Source: a virus. Taken from it: 34,160 nt of DNA. The position numbers were made by a program, and so were the translations under genes. The notes below the pieces were generated by a model. It worked only from the letters and a program-made list of their open reading frames with translations. It was not told the origin of the DNA and ran no database searches. Shown here one piece after another: positions 1 through 6,690 of the stretch. Each line of letters opens with the position of its first letter. Position 1 is the stretch's first letter. The DNA lies in IMG/VR virus record IMGVR_UViG_3300042475_001136, positions 1 to 34,160 of that record; one strand, given 5' to 3'.

Positions 1-127
1 CACAAAATGTTTCAGTTTCAGGTTCAATTGGATTTAATAGTACAGAAGGATTATTTATATATGGGAAGGCGGGTAGTTCTTATGATTTTAAGATTTATAA
101 TGGAAGTGGTAATGCTATATTACAAGT
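1..127. repeat. 127-bp terminal overlap of a circular contig (left copy)
   Basis: Bases 1-127 are identical to 34034-34160. The repeat lies inside the tail-fibre coding sequence and keeps its frame. An exact overlap of 127 bases equals a common largest assembler k-mer, so it most likely marks closure of a circular or circularly permuted genome of 34,033 bp and not a biological terminal repeat. Confidence 0.95.
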
Positions 128-1583
128 TCCAACTTCAACAGTAAATGTTCAACTTTTAGGTGCATTAAGTGGTACAAGTGCAAGTTTTAATTCTTTGACT
201 GCAATTTTTAATTCTGGAAGTGGTACAGGAAGTTTAGGAATTGGAAAATGGTTAACACAACCTGAAACAAGTGCAATAACAAGAACATATTTTACAGGTT
301 CAGATTCTTCAACTTATGGAAGATGGGAAATTTATAGAAGCACATCTACAACACCTGCAATAATACATCAATATAATTCAGATGGAACACAACAAATGCA
401 TGGTGCTTTAAGTGGTACAAGTGCTTCATTTAGTGGTAACACAAATTTAGCTACTAATGGAGGTGTTACAAGAATAGGACTTGGTACAACAACTTTTGTA
501 ACAGACGAATTTTTAACAATAGCGTCAAATTCAGATAACCATAGTCAAATCATAAACGTAAAAGAACAAAATGCAGCAGCAAGTGGTACACCATATCTTG
601 TTTTAAGGAAAAGTGATGATACCTATATTGGTTTATTTAGAAGAATAGGAACTGATAATGCTATGTTGGTTACTGGTAATTCATATTTGGCATTAGGTGG
701 TGGAAATGTAGAACACATGCGTATTACTACAAGTGGTAACGTTGGAATCGGAACGCCTACTCCTTCATCAGCAGGAGGAGGTTATACAGGTCTTGATATT
801 AGAGGAACAACCGGTTCAAGTTTGGTACTTGGTAATACAACAACTTTATTTACTTACATATATGCTGCTGCAAGTGCATTTACTATTGAAACAACATCTA
901 CAATACCAATTTTATTTAATCCGGGCGGTTCCGAACGAATGAGAATCACATCGGGGGGTGAAATATTAGCAGGTTCTACTTCGGCAGGAACAGGTTATGT
1001 AGCGGTTAATAAAATTGGCTCATATCAAGGTTATGGTAGTGATTCAAATTCAACTTCAATTAGTTCAATAAGAACCGCAGGTTTCTTTGGTGTAGATGGT
1101 GGCGCAAGTTCAAATAATCAGGCTTCATATACTGCATTAACTGCAAATGTTCAATGGGGTGCGGCAAGTAATCCGGGCGCAATTTTTAGGGGTTATCAAA
1201 ATACTAATTTAGCTGTACAAATTTCATACACAGGTAATTTAGCCAATACCAATGGTTCTTATGGTACACTTGCTTCAGATATTAGATTAAAAGAAAATAT
1301 TAAACAAGCAACTTCTAAATTAAATGATTTATTAAAATTAAATGTTGTAAACTTTAATTTCATTAACAATGAACAAAAACATATTGGTTTTATTGCGCAA
1401 GAATTAAGAGAAGTTTTTCCTTCTTTTGTTTACCAATCAGATACAAGAGAATTTGATGAAGAAGGAAATGTTATTAGTGGTTTAGAAGATAGTTTAGGAA
1501 TTAAAGTTGGAATGGAATTCGCAATATTAGTAAAAGCTATTCAAGAACTTAAAGCAGAAATAGACGAATTAAAAAATAAATAA
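1..1583 (+). CDS. Tail fibre, C-terminal part, with S74 self-cleaving chaperone
   Basis: This is the 3' part of the gene that starts at 33052; joined through the circle it encodes 854 residues. The frame is open from base 3, so the gene does not start inside the window. The shaft is rich in Gly, Thr, Ser and Asn and carries repeated GNVGIGT-type and LSGTSASF motifs typical of trimeric beta fibres. The end is a Peptidase_S74 (intramolecular chaperone) domain: SDIRLKENI begins at base 1275 (Ser753 of the full protein), with Lys758 five residues on, matching the Ser/Lys pair of endosialidase-type chaperones. Cleavage before Ser753 would release about 102 residues that contain the typical IGFIAQEL segment. 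The last 20 residues look helical. It should bind the host surface at the tail tip. Confidence 0.93.
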   Translation, partial: QNVSVSGSIGFNSTEGLFIYGKAGSSYDFKIYNGSGNAILQVPTSTVNVQLLGALSGTSASFNSLTAIFNSGSGTGSLGIGKWLTQPETSAITRTYFTGSDSSTYGRWEIYRSTSTTPAIIHQYNSDGTQQMHGALSGTSASFSGNTNLATNGGVTRIGLGTTTFVTDEFLTIASNSDNHSQIINVKEQNAAASGTPYLVLRKSDDTYIGLFRRIGTDNAMLVTGNSYLALGGGNVEHMRITTSGNVGIGTPTPSSAGGGYTGLDIRGTTGSSLVLGNTTTLFTYIYAAASAFTIETTSTIPILFNPGGSERMRITSGGEILAGSTSAGTGYVAVNKIGSYQGYGSDSNSTSISSIRTAGFFGVDGGASSNNQASYTALTANVQWGAASNPGAIFRGYQNTNLAVQISYTGNLANTNGSYGTLASDIRLKENIKQATSKLNDLLKLNVVNFNFINNEQKHIGFIAQELREVFPSFVYQSDTREFDEEGNVISGLEDSLGIKVGMEFAILVKAIQELKAEIDELKNK

Positions 1584-1593
1584 AATAAACATT

Positions 1594-1929
1594 ATGAGTA
1601 AATTTTGGATAATTAACCAAATGGATAGTTTACCAACCGACGGCGATTTAAAAGATTTTGTAATAAATGTTCATTGGAATCGTAACGAAAAAGAAACAAT
1701 AAATAATAAACAATACTTTGCTTCGGTATATGGTTCACAATCATTTTCAAAAGATAATGTAACTAACTTTATACCTTACAAAGATTTGACTTATGAAATT
1801 GTATGCGAATGGCTTGATTCAAGTTTAGACGTTGAGGCTTTAGACGCCAATTTAGACGCCCAAATAGAAAATCAAGTAAATCCGCCAATTGTGGTTTTGC
1901 CGTTACCTTTTCAAAACCCTACAAATTAA
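1594..1929 (+). CDS. Small protein encoded after the tail fibre
   Basis: This 111-residue protein starts 10 bp after the fibre stop. Its last third (DVEALDANLDAQIENQVNPP) looks like the LEAxLAAQIEAQxNP tail of short proteins often found next to phage tail-fibre genes (DUF7936-like, from memory). No signal peptide or membrane segment is visible. Codon choice, with several GAC and GCC, resembles the fibre gene more than the replication genes, which fits joint acquisition with the fibre. The role is unknown; a fibre accessory or chaperone is possible. The gene is secure, the family only tentative. Confidence 0.7.
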   Translation: MSKFWIINQMDSLPTDGDLKDFVINVHWNRNEKETINNKQYFASVYGSQSFSKDNVTNFIPYKDLTYEIVCEWLDSSLDVEALDANLDAQIENQVNPPIVVLPLPFQNPTN

Positions 1930-1942
1930 TTAAATATTTAAG

Positions 1943-1950
1943 TATATTTG
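1943..1950 (+). promoter_or_regulatory. Possible Bacteroidota -7 element (TAnnTTTG)
   Basis: TATATTTG lies 18 bases before the ATG at 1969 and matches the -7 consensus TAnnTTTG of the Bacteroidota housekeeping sigma factor. No clear TTG is seen at the expected -33 distance, so this is a weak promoter candidate for the lysis block. Confidence 0.4.
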
Positions 1951-1968
1951 TAAATAAAAAATAAAACT

Positions 1969-2115
1969 ATGATTACATTAAACGAACAACAATTAAGTGA
2001 ATTAAACCAATTTTGTCAGGAATTGCCAACTAAATACGGTGTTCCATTATTACAATGGTTTAAGCAAATTCAAGACGAACAGAACCCAAAAGAAGAATCT
2101 AAAAAAGAAGACTAA
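1969..2115 (+). CDS. Small hypothetical protein (48 aa)
   Basis: A 48-residue reading frame from ATG 1969 to TAA 2115, between the fibre accessory gene and a small membrane protein gene. It is hydrophilic with a mostly helical look (QQLSELNQFCQ, then PLLQWFKQIQ) and a highly charged C-terminus (KEESKKED). The next start lies one base after its stop. It follows an A-rich leader and a TAnnTTTG element. I do not recognise the family; its position suggests membership of the lysis operon. Confidence 0.65.
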   Translation: MITLNEQQLSELNQFCQELPTKYGVPLLQWFKQIQDEQNPKEESKKED

Positions 2116-2116
2116 A

Positions 2117-2296
2117 ATGGCACAACATAGCGACCAAGCAGATTTAAATTTATTAATTAGCACAGTAGGTGCAATTGTAAGTATTACAACAATTCAACCA
2201 ATAGTCACATTGTTGGCAGGTTTGGTCGCTATTGTTTCAGGTATAATGGCAATTCGCTATTATTACAACGCAACTAAAAAAGTCAAAAATGATTAA
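2117..2296 (+). CDS. Small membrane protein, holin-like
   Basis: 59 residues from ATG 2117. A longer frame is open upstream from a TTG at 2039, but that stretch overlaps the 48-aa gene and is lysine-rich noise, so the ATG is preferred. Residues about 12-48 form one long or two short hydrophobic segments (NLLISTVGAIVSITT, then VTLLAGLVAIVSGIMAI), followed by a basic tail (NATKKVKN). This is the layout of a small holin or antiholin. It overlaps the next gene by 8 bp. Position in the lysis block supports the idea, but no motif proves it. Confidence 0.7.
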   Translation: MAQHSDQADLNLLISTVGAIVSITTIQPIVTLLAGLVAIVSGIMAIRYYYNATKKVKND

Positions 2297-2840
2297 GAAT
2301 TTAGTAATTGCAGTCTTATTGGTTGTGGTTGTTTTATTCTTATTTTCAGAACCTACATACAATAAAGGTTCTGTGACTATTGTGCGCGACACAGTTTACC
2401 AACAGAAAACTTTTACTAAGTACAAAAAAGGAAATGATATTCATTCTTATACCATTTTGACCGATTCTGTATTAATCCCTGTTCACGATACAATTAAAAT
2501 TTTATCCGATTATAGCCGTGTTTATGCGTATTCAGATACGATTGCAATTGATACAAATAATGTTGTATTTATACAGGACACAATAAGCCAAAACAAGATA
2601 TTAGGACGCGGATTCAGTGCTAAATTAAGTGAAAAAACTATAATTGAAACGCGTACTATCACGCCAAAGGCTAAGAATGCACTTTATTTAGGCATTACGG
2701 GAGATCTTAGACAGGATAATTCAATTGACAATGTAGGTATTGGCGCAATATATAAGATTAAAAATAAGGCTCTTATTGGCTTAAATTTAAAAACAGGTCA
2801 GTCTGTAAAATATGGCATTGGTTTCTATTTAAAATTATAA
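2289..2840 (+). CDS. Membrane-anchored periplasmic protein
   Basis: 183 residues. Residues 4-20 are a strong hydrophobic segment with no cleavage site, so the protein is probably anchored in the inner membrane with the rest in the periplasm. The body alternates polar and hydrophobic residues (DTVYQ, HDTIKIL, DTIAIDT), and the last 50 residues read as beta hairpins with many Gly (LGITGDL, VGIGAIY, GLNLKTG). It resembles a class of Bacteroidota phage proteins encoded near the lysis genes (DUF6808-like, from memory). A link from inner membrane to cell wall or outer membrane during lysis is possible. It overlaps its upstream neighbour by 8 bp. Confidence 0.7.
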   Translation: MIKNLVIAVLLVVVVLFLFSEPTYNKGSVTIVRDTVYQQKTFTKYKKGNDIHSYTILTDSVLIPVHDTIKILSDYSRVYAYSDTIAIDTNNVVFIQDTISQNKILGRGFSAKLSEKTIIETRTITPKAKNALYLGITGDLRQDNSIDNVGIGAIYKIKNKALIGLNLKTGQSVKYGIGFYLKL

Positions 2841-2849
2841 ACAAATAGA

Positions 2850-3152
2850 ATGGCAGCAAGTAAAAAAATAGACGTTTCAGCAAATCCTCTTCCAATAAGC
2901 TTTAAAGACTTTAGTAAAAACCCAGTGGTTGGAACTATGTTTTTAGTGATTGTTGGAATTTCAGTTTTATATATTGATATTCGTGGCACTTTTAATAATC
3001 AGATCGAAGGTCAAGGACGCAAGATAGAAAAATTAGAAACACGCGTTGATTTGGTAAGTGATGCTTTACGTCGTTGTGATTCTTCTTTAGCTTCAGCTAC
3101 AACTAAACTTTCAACTTTAGAACAATTAGGTAAGATTCAAAAAATTAAATAA
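2850..3152 (+). CDS. Membrane protein with coiled coil, inner-spanin candidate
   Basis: 100 residues. Residues about 28-46 (VGTMFLVIVGISVLYIDI) form one transmembrane segment. After it comes a periplasmic stretch with heptad character (IEGQGRKIEKLETRVDLV, then SSLASATTKLSTLEQL). A single anchor plus periplasmic coiled coil is the layout of an inner-membrane spanin. The stop codon overlaps the start of the next gene (TAATG at 3150-3154), whose product looks like a small exported protein, as expected for an Rz/Rz1-type pair. Sequence alone cannot exclude another membrane role. Confidence 0.65.
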   Translation: MAASKKIDVSANPLPISFKDFSKNPVVGTMFLVIVGISVLYIDIRGTFNNQIEGQGRKIEKLETRVDLVSDALRRCDSSLASATTKLSTLEQLGKIQKIK

Positions 3153-3469
3153 TGAAATATTTATTTATACTTTTTTTATTTGGATGCACTGTTTCAGCGC
3201 AAAAAACAAGTGAAGAAGTTGAACAAGAGCGTGAGTTTAATCAACTTATGTCAAGAGTTGCAGAAACAAATAATAGATCTGTTGAAGTTCAACAAGCTGC
3301 AAGTAAAAAAGAAGCTGAGTTAGTAACAAAAGCAGTTTCAACTATAGTGGCAATGAAAAGTGAAATTAAAGATTTAAAAATTGAATTAAATGAAGTCAAA
3401 AGTAAGTTGGATTCTGTTACTATTGATACCGGTAGCAAATTTATGCTATTGCCAATATCCAATAACTAA
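3152..3469 (+). CDS. Exported coiled-coil protein, outer-spanin candidate
   Basis: 105 residues with a clear N-terminal signal (MKYLFILFLFGCTVSAQ). Either LFGC is a lipobox with lipidation at Cys12, or signal peptidase I cuts after VSA; both are plausible. The mature part is a continuous charged helix with heptads (EVEQEREFNQLMSRVAE, then MKSEIKDLKIELNEVKSKL). A small lipoprotein with a coiled coil, directly after an inner-membrane coiled-coil protein, fits an outer-membrane spanin. Its last 80 bases also encode the signal peptide of the next gene in another frame. Confidence 0.65.
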   Translation: MKYLFILFLFGCTVSAQKTSEEVEQEREFNQLMSRVAETNNRSVEVQQAASKKEAELVTKAVSTIVAMKSEIKDLKIELNEVKSKLDSVTIDTGSKFMLLPISNN

Positions 3470-3782
3470 AAAGATTGGTGAAGACACGGTTGTAATAATG
3501 ACTTTAAAACAAGGTGATCAAATTAATAAAACTTTTAACAAGTTTAATCAAGATCTAAAGTTTACAAAAGATAGTTTAAAAATAAAACAGATTCAATATG
3601 ACAGCTTATTCAATACAATATCTTTGGTTAAAGATTCATTCTATGATTGGAAGTGGAAATATAAAGAAAATAAAAGAATTTATGAAGCGTATAATGAAAA
3701 TCAAAGAAAAATTGAAAAGTTACATTCAGTAAGTAAACTTATTTTAGTCGGAATAATTATTTTACAATTTAGTCAATTATAA
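3390..3782 (+). CDS. Exported or membrane protein overlapping its neighbour by 80 nt
   Basis: 130 residues from ATG 3390, which lies inside the preceding gene in the +1 frame. Residues 1-21 form a typical signal peptide (basic MKSK, hydrophobic WILLLLIPVA, then NLCYCQ). The middle is a lysine-rich helix (INKTFNKFNQDLKFTKDSLK) and the C-terminus is a second hydrophobic segment (LILVGIIILQF). The product could stay in the membrane at both ends or be a cleaved periplasmic protein with a C-terminal anchor. The long overlap with another exported-protein gene recalls the overlapped spanin genes of other phages. The exact role is inferred. Confidence 0.65.
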   Translation: MKSKVSWILLLLIPVANLCYCQYPITKKIGEDTVVIMTLKQGDQINKTFNKFNQDLKFTKDSLKIKQIQYDSLFNTISLVKDSFYDWKWKYKENKRIYEAYNENQRKIEKLHSVSKLILVGIIILQFSQL

Positions 3783-3783
3783 T

Positions 3784-3999
3784 ATGAAACAATTTTTTAC
3801 GGAAGACAATGATCGTTTAAGCATGAAAAGGCTTTGCGGTCTTATGTGCGTAGTTGCATTATGCGTTACTATGTATCATAATAGCTTTAGCGAGTTATCA
3901 AAAGCACCAAGCGAGGCATTAGTTTACGCAGTTGCAAGTTTAGCATTTGGTTGTTTAGGATTAACAACGGCAGAAAAAATATTTAAGAAGAATGACTAA
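3784..3999 (+). CDS. Putative holin with two membrane segments
   Basis: 71 residues starting one base after the previous stop. There are two hydrophobic segments, about residues 16-31 (RLCGLMCVVALCVTMY) and 44-61 (ALVYAVASLAFGCLGLTT), a short linker, and a charged C-terminus (EKIFKKND). Size, two-segment topology and its place two genes before the endolysin are typical of class II holins. There is no sequence signature beyond topology. The gene overlaps a 28-codon membrane frame by 8 bp. Confidence 0.7.
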   Translation: MKQFFTEDNDRLSMKRLCGLMCVVALCVTMYHNSFSELSKAPSEALVYAVASLAFGCLGLTTAEKIFKKND

Positions 4000-4078
4000 T
4001 TATGAAAAAAGAGTGCTAACTTTTGTTGGCATTTTATATATAGGATTATTATTTTATTTATTTAATTATATTTTATGA
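3992..4078 (+). CDS. Tiny membrane protein (28 aa) between holin and endolysin
   Basis: An ATG at 3992 opens a 28-residue frame: a short charged head (TNYEKR) and one hydrophobic helix (TFVGILYIGLLFYLFNYIL). It overlaps the holin-like gene by 8 bp and its TGA overlaps the endolysin start as ATGA (4075-4078). This tight packing on both sides is the same as for neighbouring real genes. It could adjust lysis timing. Its small size keeps confidence moderate. Confidence 0.55.
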   Translation: MTNYEKRVLTFVGILYIGLLFYLFNYIL

Positions 4079-4539
4079 AATTAAGCGAACATTTAGATCT
4101 ATCAGAAGTTATAAGAAGTGAAAGCGCAAAGCGAAACGGCATTAGTAATATGCCAACAGAGCAACACATTGCTAATTTTAAACTATTAGCAGAAAAGGTA
4201 TTCGAGCCAATACGAAATAATTTTCGTTGCCCTATTCACATTTCAAGTGGGTACAGATCCATTGAACTTAATCGTGCTGTTAAGGGAAGTTTAACAAGCC
4301 AACATTGTCAAGGCGAAGCCATTGATATTGATATGGACGGAACCCCGCACGGAGTAACAAATAAAATGGTTTTTAATTATATTAAAGACAATTTAGAATT
4401 TGATCAATTGATTTGGGAATTTGGAACAAATGAAAATCCTGATTGGGTTCACGTTTCTTATGAATCAACTGGAAAACAAAGAAAGCAAGTTTTAAAAGCA
4501 TACAAACAAAACGGTAAGACTCAATACAAACCATATTAA
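4075..4539 (+). CDS. Endolysin, M15 peptidase (D-Ala-D-Ala type)
   Basis: 154 residues of the Peptidase_M15_3 fold, which cleaves peptide cross-links of peptidoglycan. The zinc-binding set is visible: His77 in SQHCQGEAIDID, Asp84 seven residues on, and His126 in DWVHVSY. The substrate-side SSGYRS motif (58-62) is intact. There is no signal peptide, so release should depend on a holin, consistent with the small membrane genes just upstream. Family length is about 120-160 residues, so the protein looks complete. Its stop overlaps the next start (TAATG). Confidence 0.93.
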   Translation: MKLSEHLDLSEVIRSESAKRNGISNMPTEQHIANFKLLAEKVFEPIRNNFRCPIHISSGYRSIELNRAVKGSLTSQHCQGEAIDIDMDGTPHGVTNKMVFNYIKDNLEFDQLIWEFGTNENPDWVHVSYESTGKQRKQVLKAYKQNGKTQYKPY

Positions 4540-5282
4540 TGCAAAACAATACAGGATCAACAAGGAGAAGATTATTTTTTGATATTGAAACTTCCCCTAA
4601 CATTGGTTTGTTTTGGCAAGCTGGATATAAAAAAAATATTGATTACTCTAACATAATTCAAGAAAGAGCAATCATTTGTATATGTTATAAATGGGAAGAC
4701 GAAAAAGAAGTACATGCATTAACATGGGACTCAAGACAGAATGATAAAAAAATGCTACAAGACTTTATTAAAGTAGCAAATCAAGCAGTTGAATTAGTAG
4801 GACATAATGGAGATAAGTTTGATCTTGCTTGGATTAGAACAAGATGCGTATTTCATAGAATAGATATGTTTCCAAAATATCTAACTATAGACACGCTTAA
4901 AGTTGCCAGATCTAAGTTTAGATTTAATTCAAATAAACTGGATTACATAGCAGAATATTTAGGTCTTGGAAATAAGATCAAAACAGAGTTTGGATTGTGG
5001 AAAGATATTTTGCTTAGAAAAGATAAATCAGCAATGGAAAAAATGGTTAAGTACTGTAAAAAAGACGTAACCCTTCTTGAAGATGTTTTTAAAATATTAA
5101 ATCCACACATTGAACCTAAGACTCACTATGGAGTATTTGCTGGAGAAGAAAGAAAATCATGTCCAGAATGCGGAAGTGATGATCTTAGAAAACAAGGGAT
5201 GATGCCTATGGTTTCTGGTTTATTAAAGCAAAGATACCAATGCAAAACATGTGGTAAATTTCACACTCAAACTATTAAATAA
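4539..5282 (+). CDS. DnaQ-like 3'-5' exonuclease with C-terminal zinc ribbon
   Basis: 247 residues. The N-terminal part is an RNase H-like DEDD exonuclease: FFDIETSP gives Asp15 and Glu17, HNGDKFDL (89-96) the second Asp, and YCKKDVTLL (172-180) the third Asp176, with Tyr172 suggesting the DEDDy type. Residues 208-238 add a four-cysteine ribbon (CPEC and CKTC), which likely binds nucleic acid. A role in DNA processing, repair or recombination is inferred. It stands between the endolysin and small metabolic genes, overlapping both neighbours by one base. Confidence 0.87.
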   Translation: MQNNTGSTRRRLFFDIETSPNIGLFWQAGYKKNIDYSNIIQERAIICICYKWEDEKEVHALTWDSRQNDKKMLQDFIKVANQAVELVGHNGDKFDLAWIRTRCVFHRIDMFPKYLTIDTLKVARSKFRFNSNKLDYIAEYLGLGNKIKTEFGLWKDILLRKDKSAMEKMVKYCKKDVTLLEDVFKILNPHIEPKTHYGVFAGEERKSCPECGSDDLRKQGMMPMVSGLLKQRYQCKTCGKFHTQTIK

Positions 5283-5482
5283 TGAGCAAAATTCTATATA
5301 GTATTATTGATGATCTATTGGCAAGAGAAGATAAAGGTATTAAAGAATACGGTACAACAATGGATAGGCAAGATTTAACTGAAGAAGATTGGCTTCAACA
5401 TGCGTATGAAGAAGCACTTGATCTTTCAATGTATTTAAAAAAATTAATTAAGCAAAAGCAAGAAATTAAAAAAAGACTGTGA
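5282..5482 (+). CDS. MazG-like small protein
   Basis: 66 residues, all helical. The segment KGIKEYGTTMDRQDLT followed by HAYEEALDLSMYLKKLI resembles short phage proteins of the all-alpha NTP pyrophosphatase superfamily, where an acidic EExxD-type cluster binds Mg2+. Only one half of the usual four-helix active site is seen, so it would have to work as an oligomer. A nucleotide-pool role is inferred. It overlaps the previous gene by one base (TAATG) and the next by one base (TGATG). Confidence 0.6.
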   Translation: MSKILYSIIDDLLAREDKGIKEYGTTMDRQDLTEEDWLQHAYEEALDLSMYLKKLIKQKQEIKKRL

Positions 5483-5925
5483 TGAAACTTGTAAGAATTT
5501 ATTCATTTGGAAAAGTTTTCAATCATACAGTCTATGAAGAGTTGCAAGTTTTAGATAAGACAAATCCTAATTTTAAAGGATGCGGAAATGAATTTTTACA
5601 TAACAGAGAATGGTGGGTTATTTTAGATAGTCATAAAAATATTATTGCATATTGCGGTTGTTTATTTTCTGAAGGCATTTGCATATTTGTAAGAGCTTGG
5701 GTTGATCGCAAACATAGAGGCAAAGGTTTACAAAAACGATTGATTGATGTTAGAATAAGAGCAGCAAAACGCCATTACTGTCATACAGTCATAACATATA
5801 CGACTTTAGATAACTATCCATCTGCTAATAATTTAATTAGAAGAGGGTTTAAATTATACAATCCTGAGTATCAATACGGTGGATCTAATATGCTTTATTT
5901 TGCAAAAGAGATTGATTTTCAATAA
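5482..5925 (+). CDS. GNAT-family acetyltransferase
   Basis: 147 residues from ATG 5482; a GTG three bases upstream is also in frame. The acetyl-CoA loop of the GNAT fold is seen as RKHRGKGLQKRLI, after the beta strand FVRAWVDRK, and the C-terminal ANNLIRRGFKLYN motif is also typical. The acceptor is unknown. Phage GNAT proteins may modify host proteins or small molecules. It is the last gene before an 84-bp spacer, so it probably ends a transcription unit, although no hairpin terminator is visible. Confidence 0.8.
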   Translation: MKLVRIYSFGKVFNHTVYEELQVLDKTNPNFKGCGNEFLHNREWWVILDSHKNIIAYCGCLFSEGICIFVRAWVDRKHRGKGLQKRLIDVRIRAAKRHYCHTVITYTTLDNYPSANNLIRRGFKLYNPEYQYGGSNMLYFAKEIDFQ

Positions 5926-5959
5926 GTTATGCTTTTTTTCTAAAATAATGTCTAAAAAG

Positions 5960-5990
5960 TGTTCAAATATGAACTATTTATGTATATTAG
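5960..5990 (+). promoter_or_regulatory. Promoter candidate for the replication block
   Basis: TGTTCAA at 5960-5966 and TATATTAG at 5983-5990 are 23 bases apart start to start, in the 84-bp spacer before the gene at 6010. A near copy stands at 16107-16138 (TGTACAA, 24 bases, TAAATTAG, then GCTA). Both precede a new gene block. TAnnTTAG is one base off the host TAnnTTTG consensus, so a phage-specific or modified promoter is inferred. Confidence 0.5.
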
Positions 5991-6009
5991 CTAAAACAAA
6001 CTAATAAAT

Positions 6010-6234
6010 ATGGAAAATCTACTACAAAGACTTAAACCTGAATTAAGGTTAAAAATTACGGATGACATTACTGTTTATCCAAGAATGATTGCTGCATTAA
6101 TTACAGAATTAGAAGAAAAGTATTACATCAATGATGTTAAATACATGCATATTTTGGATTTAGAAAATTATTATAGAAATACTTATGATCAATTTTGGGT
6201 TACACCTTGGGATTGTTTAATTAATCAAAACTAA
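6010..6234 (+). CDS. Hypothetical protein (74 aa)
   Basis: First gene after the spacer at 5926-6009, so probably expressed early. 74 residues, soluble, mostly helical, rich in Leu, Tyr and Asn (PRMIAALITELEEKYY, then HILDLENYYRN). I do not recognise a family. No Cys or His clusters, signal or membrane segment are seen. Start ATG 6010 has the A-rich upstream stretch usual in Bacteroidota. Confidence 0.7.
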   Translation: MENLLQRLKPELRLKITDDITVYPRMIAALITELEEKYYINDVKYMHILDLENYYRNTYDQFWVTPWDCLINQN

Positions 6235-6238
6235 TAAC

Positions 6239-6514
6239 ATGAGAAAAGAACTTTACACCTACGAACAACTTTGCGATAAATATGGCAAAGAAGTTATTGA
6301 TCCATTAGATACTTTTATTTATTGGCAATTACAGTATAAAGGAAATATTACTTTTTTAGGAAAAGAATATAATTTTGAAGAATATCTTCAGGTAGTAAAT
6401 AAAAAAGCTGCTCCATTTGCTGGTTATGATTATGAAGACGACAGTTTTACATTTAATCAATGGTATCAACATCAATCAGAATTAGAATATTGTAGACAAG
6501 CCGAAATTGAATAA
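6239..6514 (+). CDS. Hypothetical acidic protein (91 aa)
   Basis: 91 residues starting 4 bp after the previous stop. It is acidic and aromatic-rich (DTFIYWQLQYKGNITF, AGYDYEDDSFTFNQWYQ), without membrane segments. No family is recognised. The acidic, Tyr/Trp-rich composition is seen in some phage early proteins that bind host proteins, but that is only a suggestion. Confidence 0.7.
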   Translation: MRKELYTYEQLCDKYGKEVIDPLDTFIYWQLQYKGNITFLGKEYNFEEYLQVVNKKAAPFAGYDYEDDSFTFNQWYQHQSELEYCRQAEIE

Positions 6515-6516
6515 CT

Positions 6517-6690
6517 ATGCCATTTTCAACATGCTGTGGAGCACATACCAATTATTCTGAAATAGATATTTGTCCAGACTGTTTAGATCATTGTGACTGG
6601 GAAGAAGAAGACGAAGAAGAAGTTGAACAGGACAAACAATCAGAAGAGCAATTAGAACAAAATCAAATAAACCAAAAAACAAATCTATGA
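6517..6690 (+). CDS. Small zinc-ribbon-like protein (57 aa)
   Basis: ATG 6517 to TGA 6690, 57 residues, ending in an ATGA overlap with the ERF gene. The N-terminal half has two Cys pairs and a His (STCCGAHTN, ICPDCLDHCDW), a pattern common in small phage zinc proteins. The second half is extremely acidic and Gln/Asn-rich (WEEEDEEEVEQD). The gene fills the gap between two tightly spaced genes exactly. It may bind nucleic acid or protein; no precise role is known. Confidence 0.75.
   Translation: MPFSTCCGAHTNYSEIDICPDCLDHCDWEEEDEEEVEQDKQSEEQLEQNQINQKTNL

Noticed and set aside
1-127. Biological terminal repeat or att site
   Set aside because: It sits in the middle of a gene, its length equals a usual assembler k-mer, and no integrase gene is present.
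733-942. 69-codon + frame inside the fibre gene
   Set aside because: It is a +1 shadow of repetitive fibre sequence, with a Gln/Leu-rich product lacking any start context.
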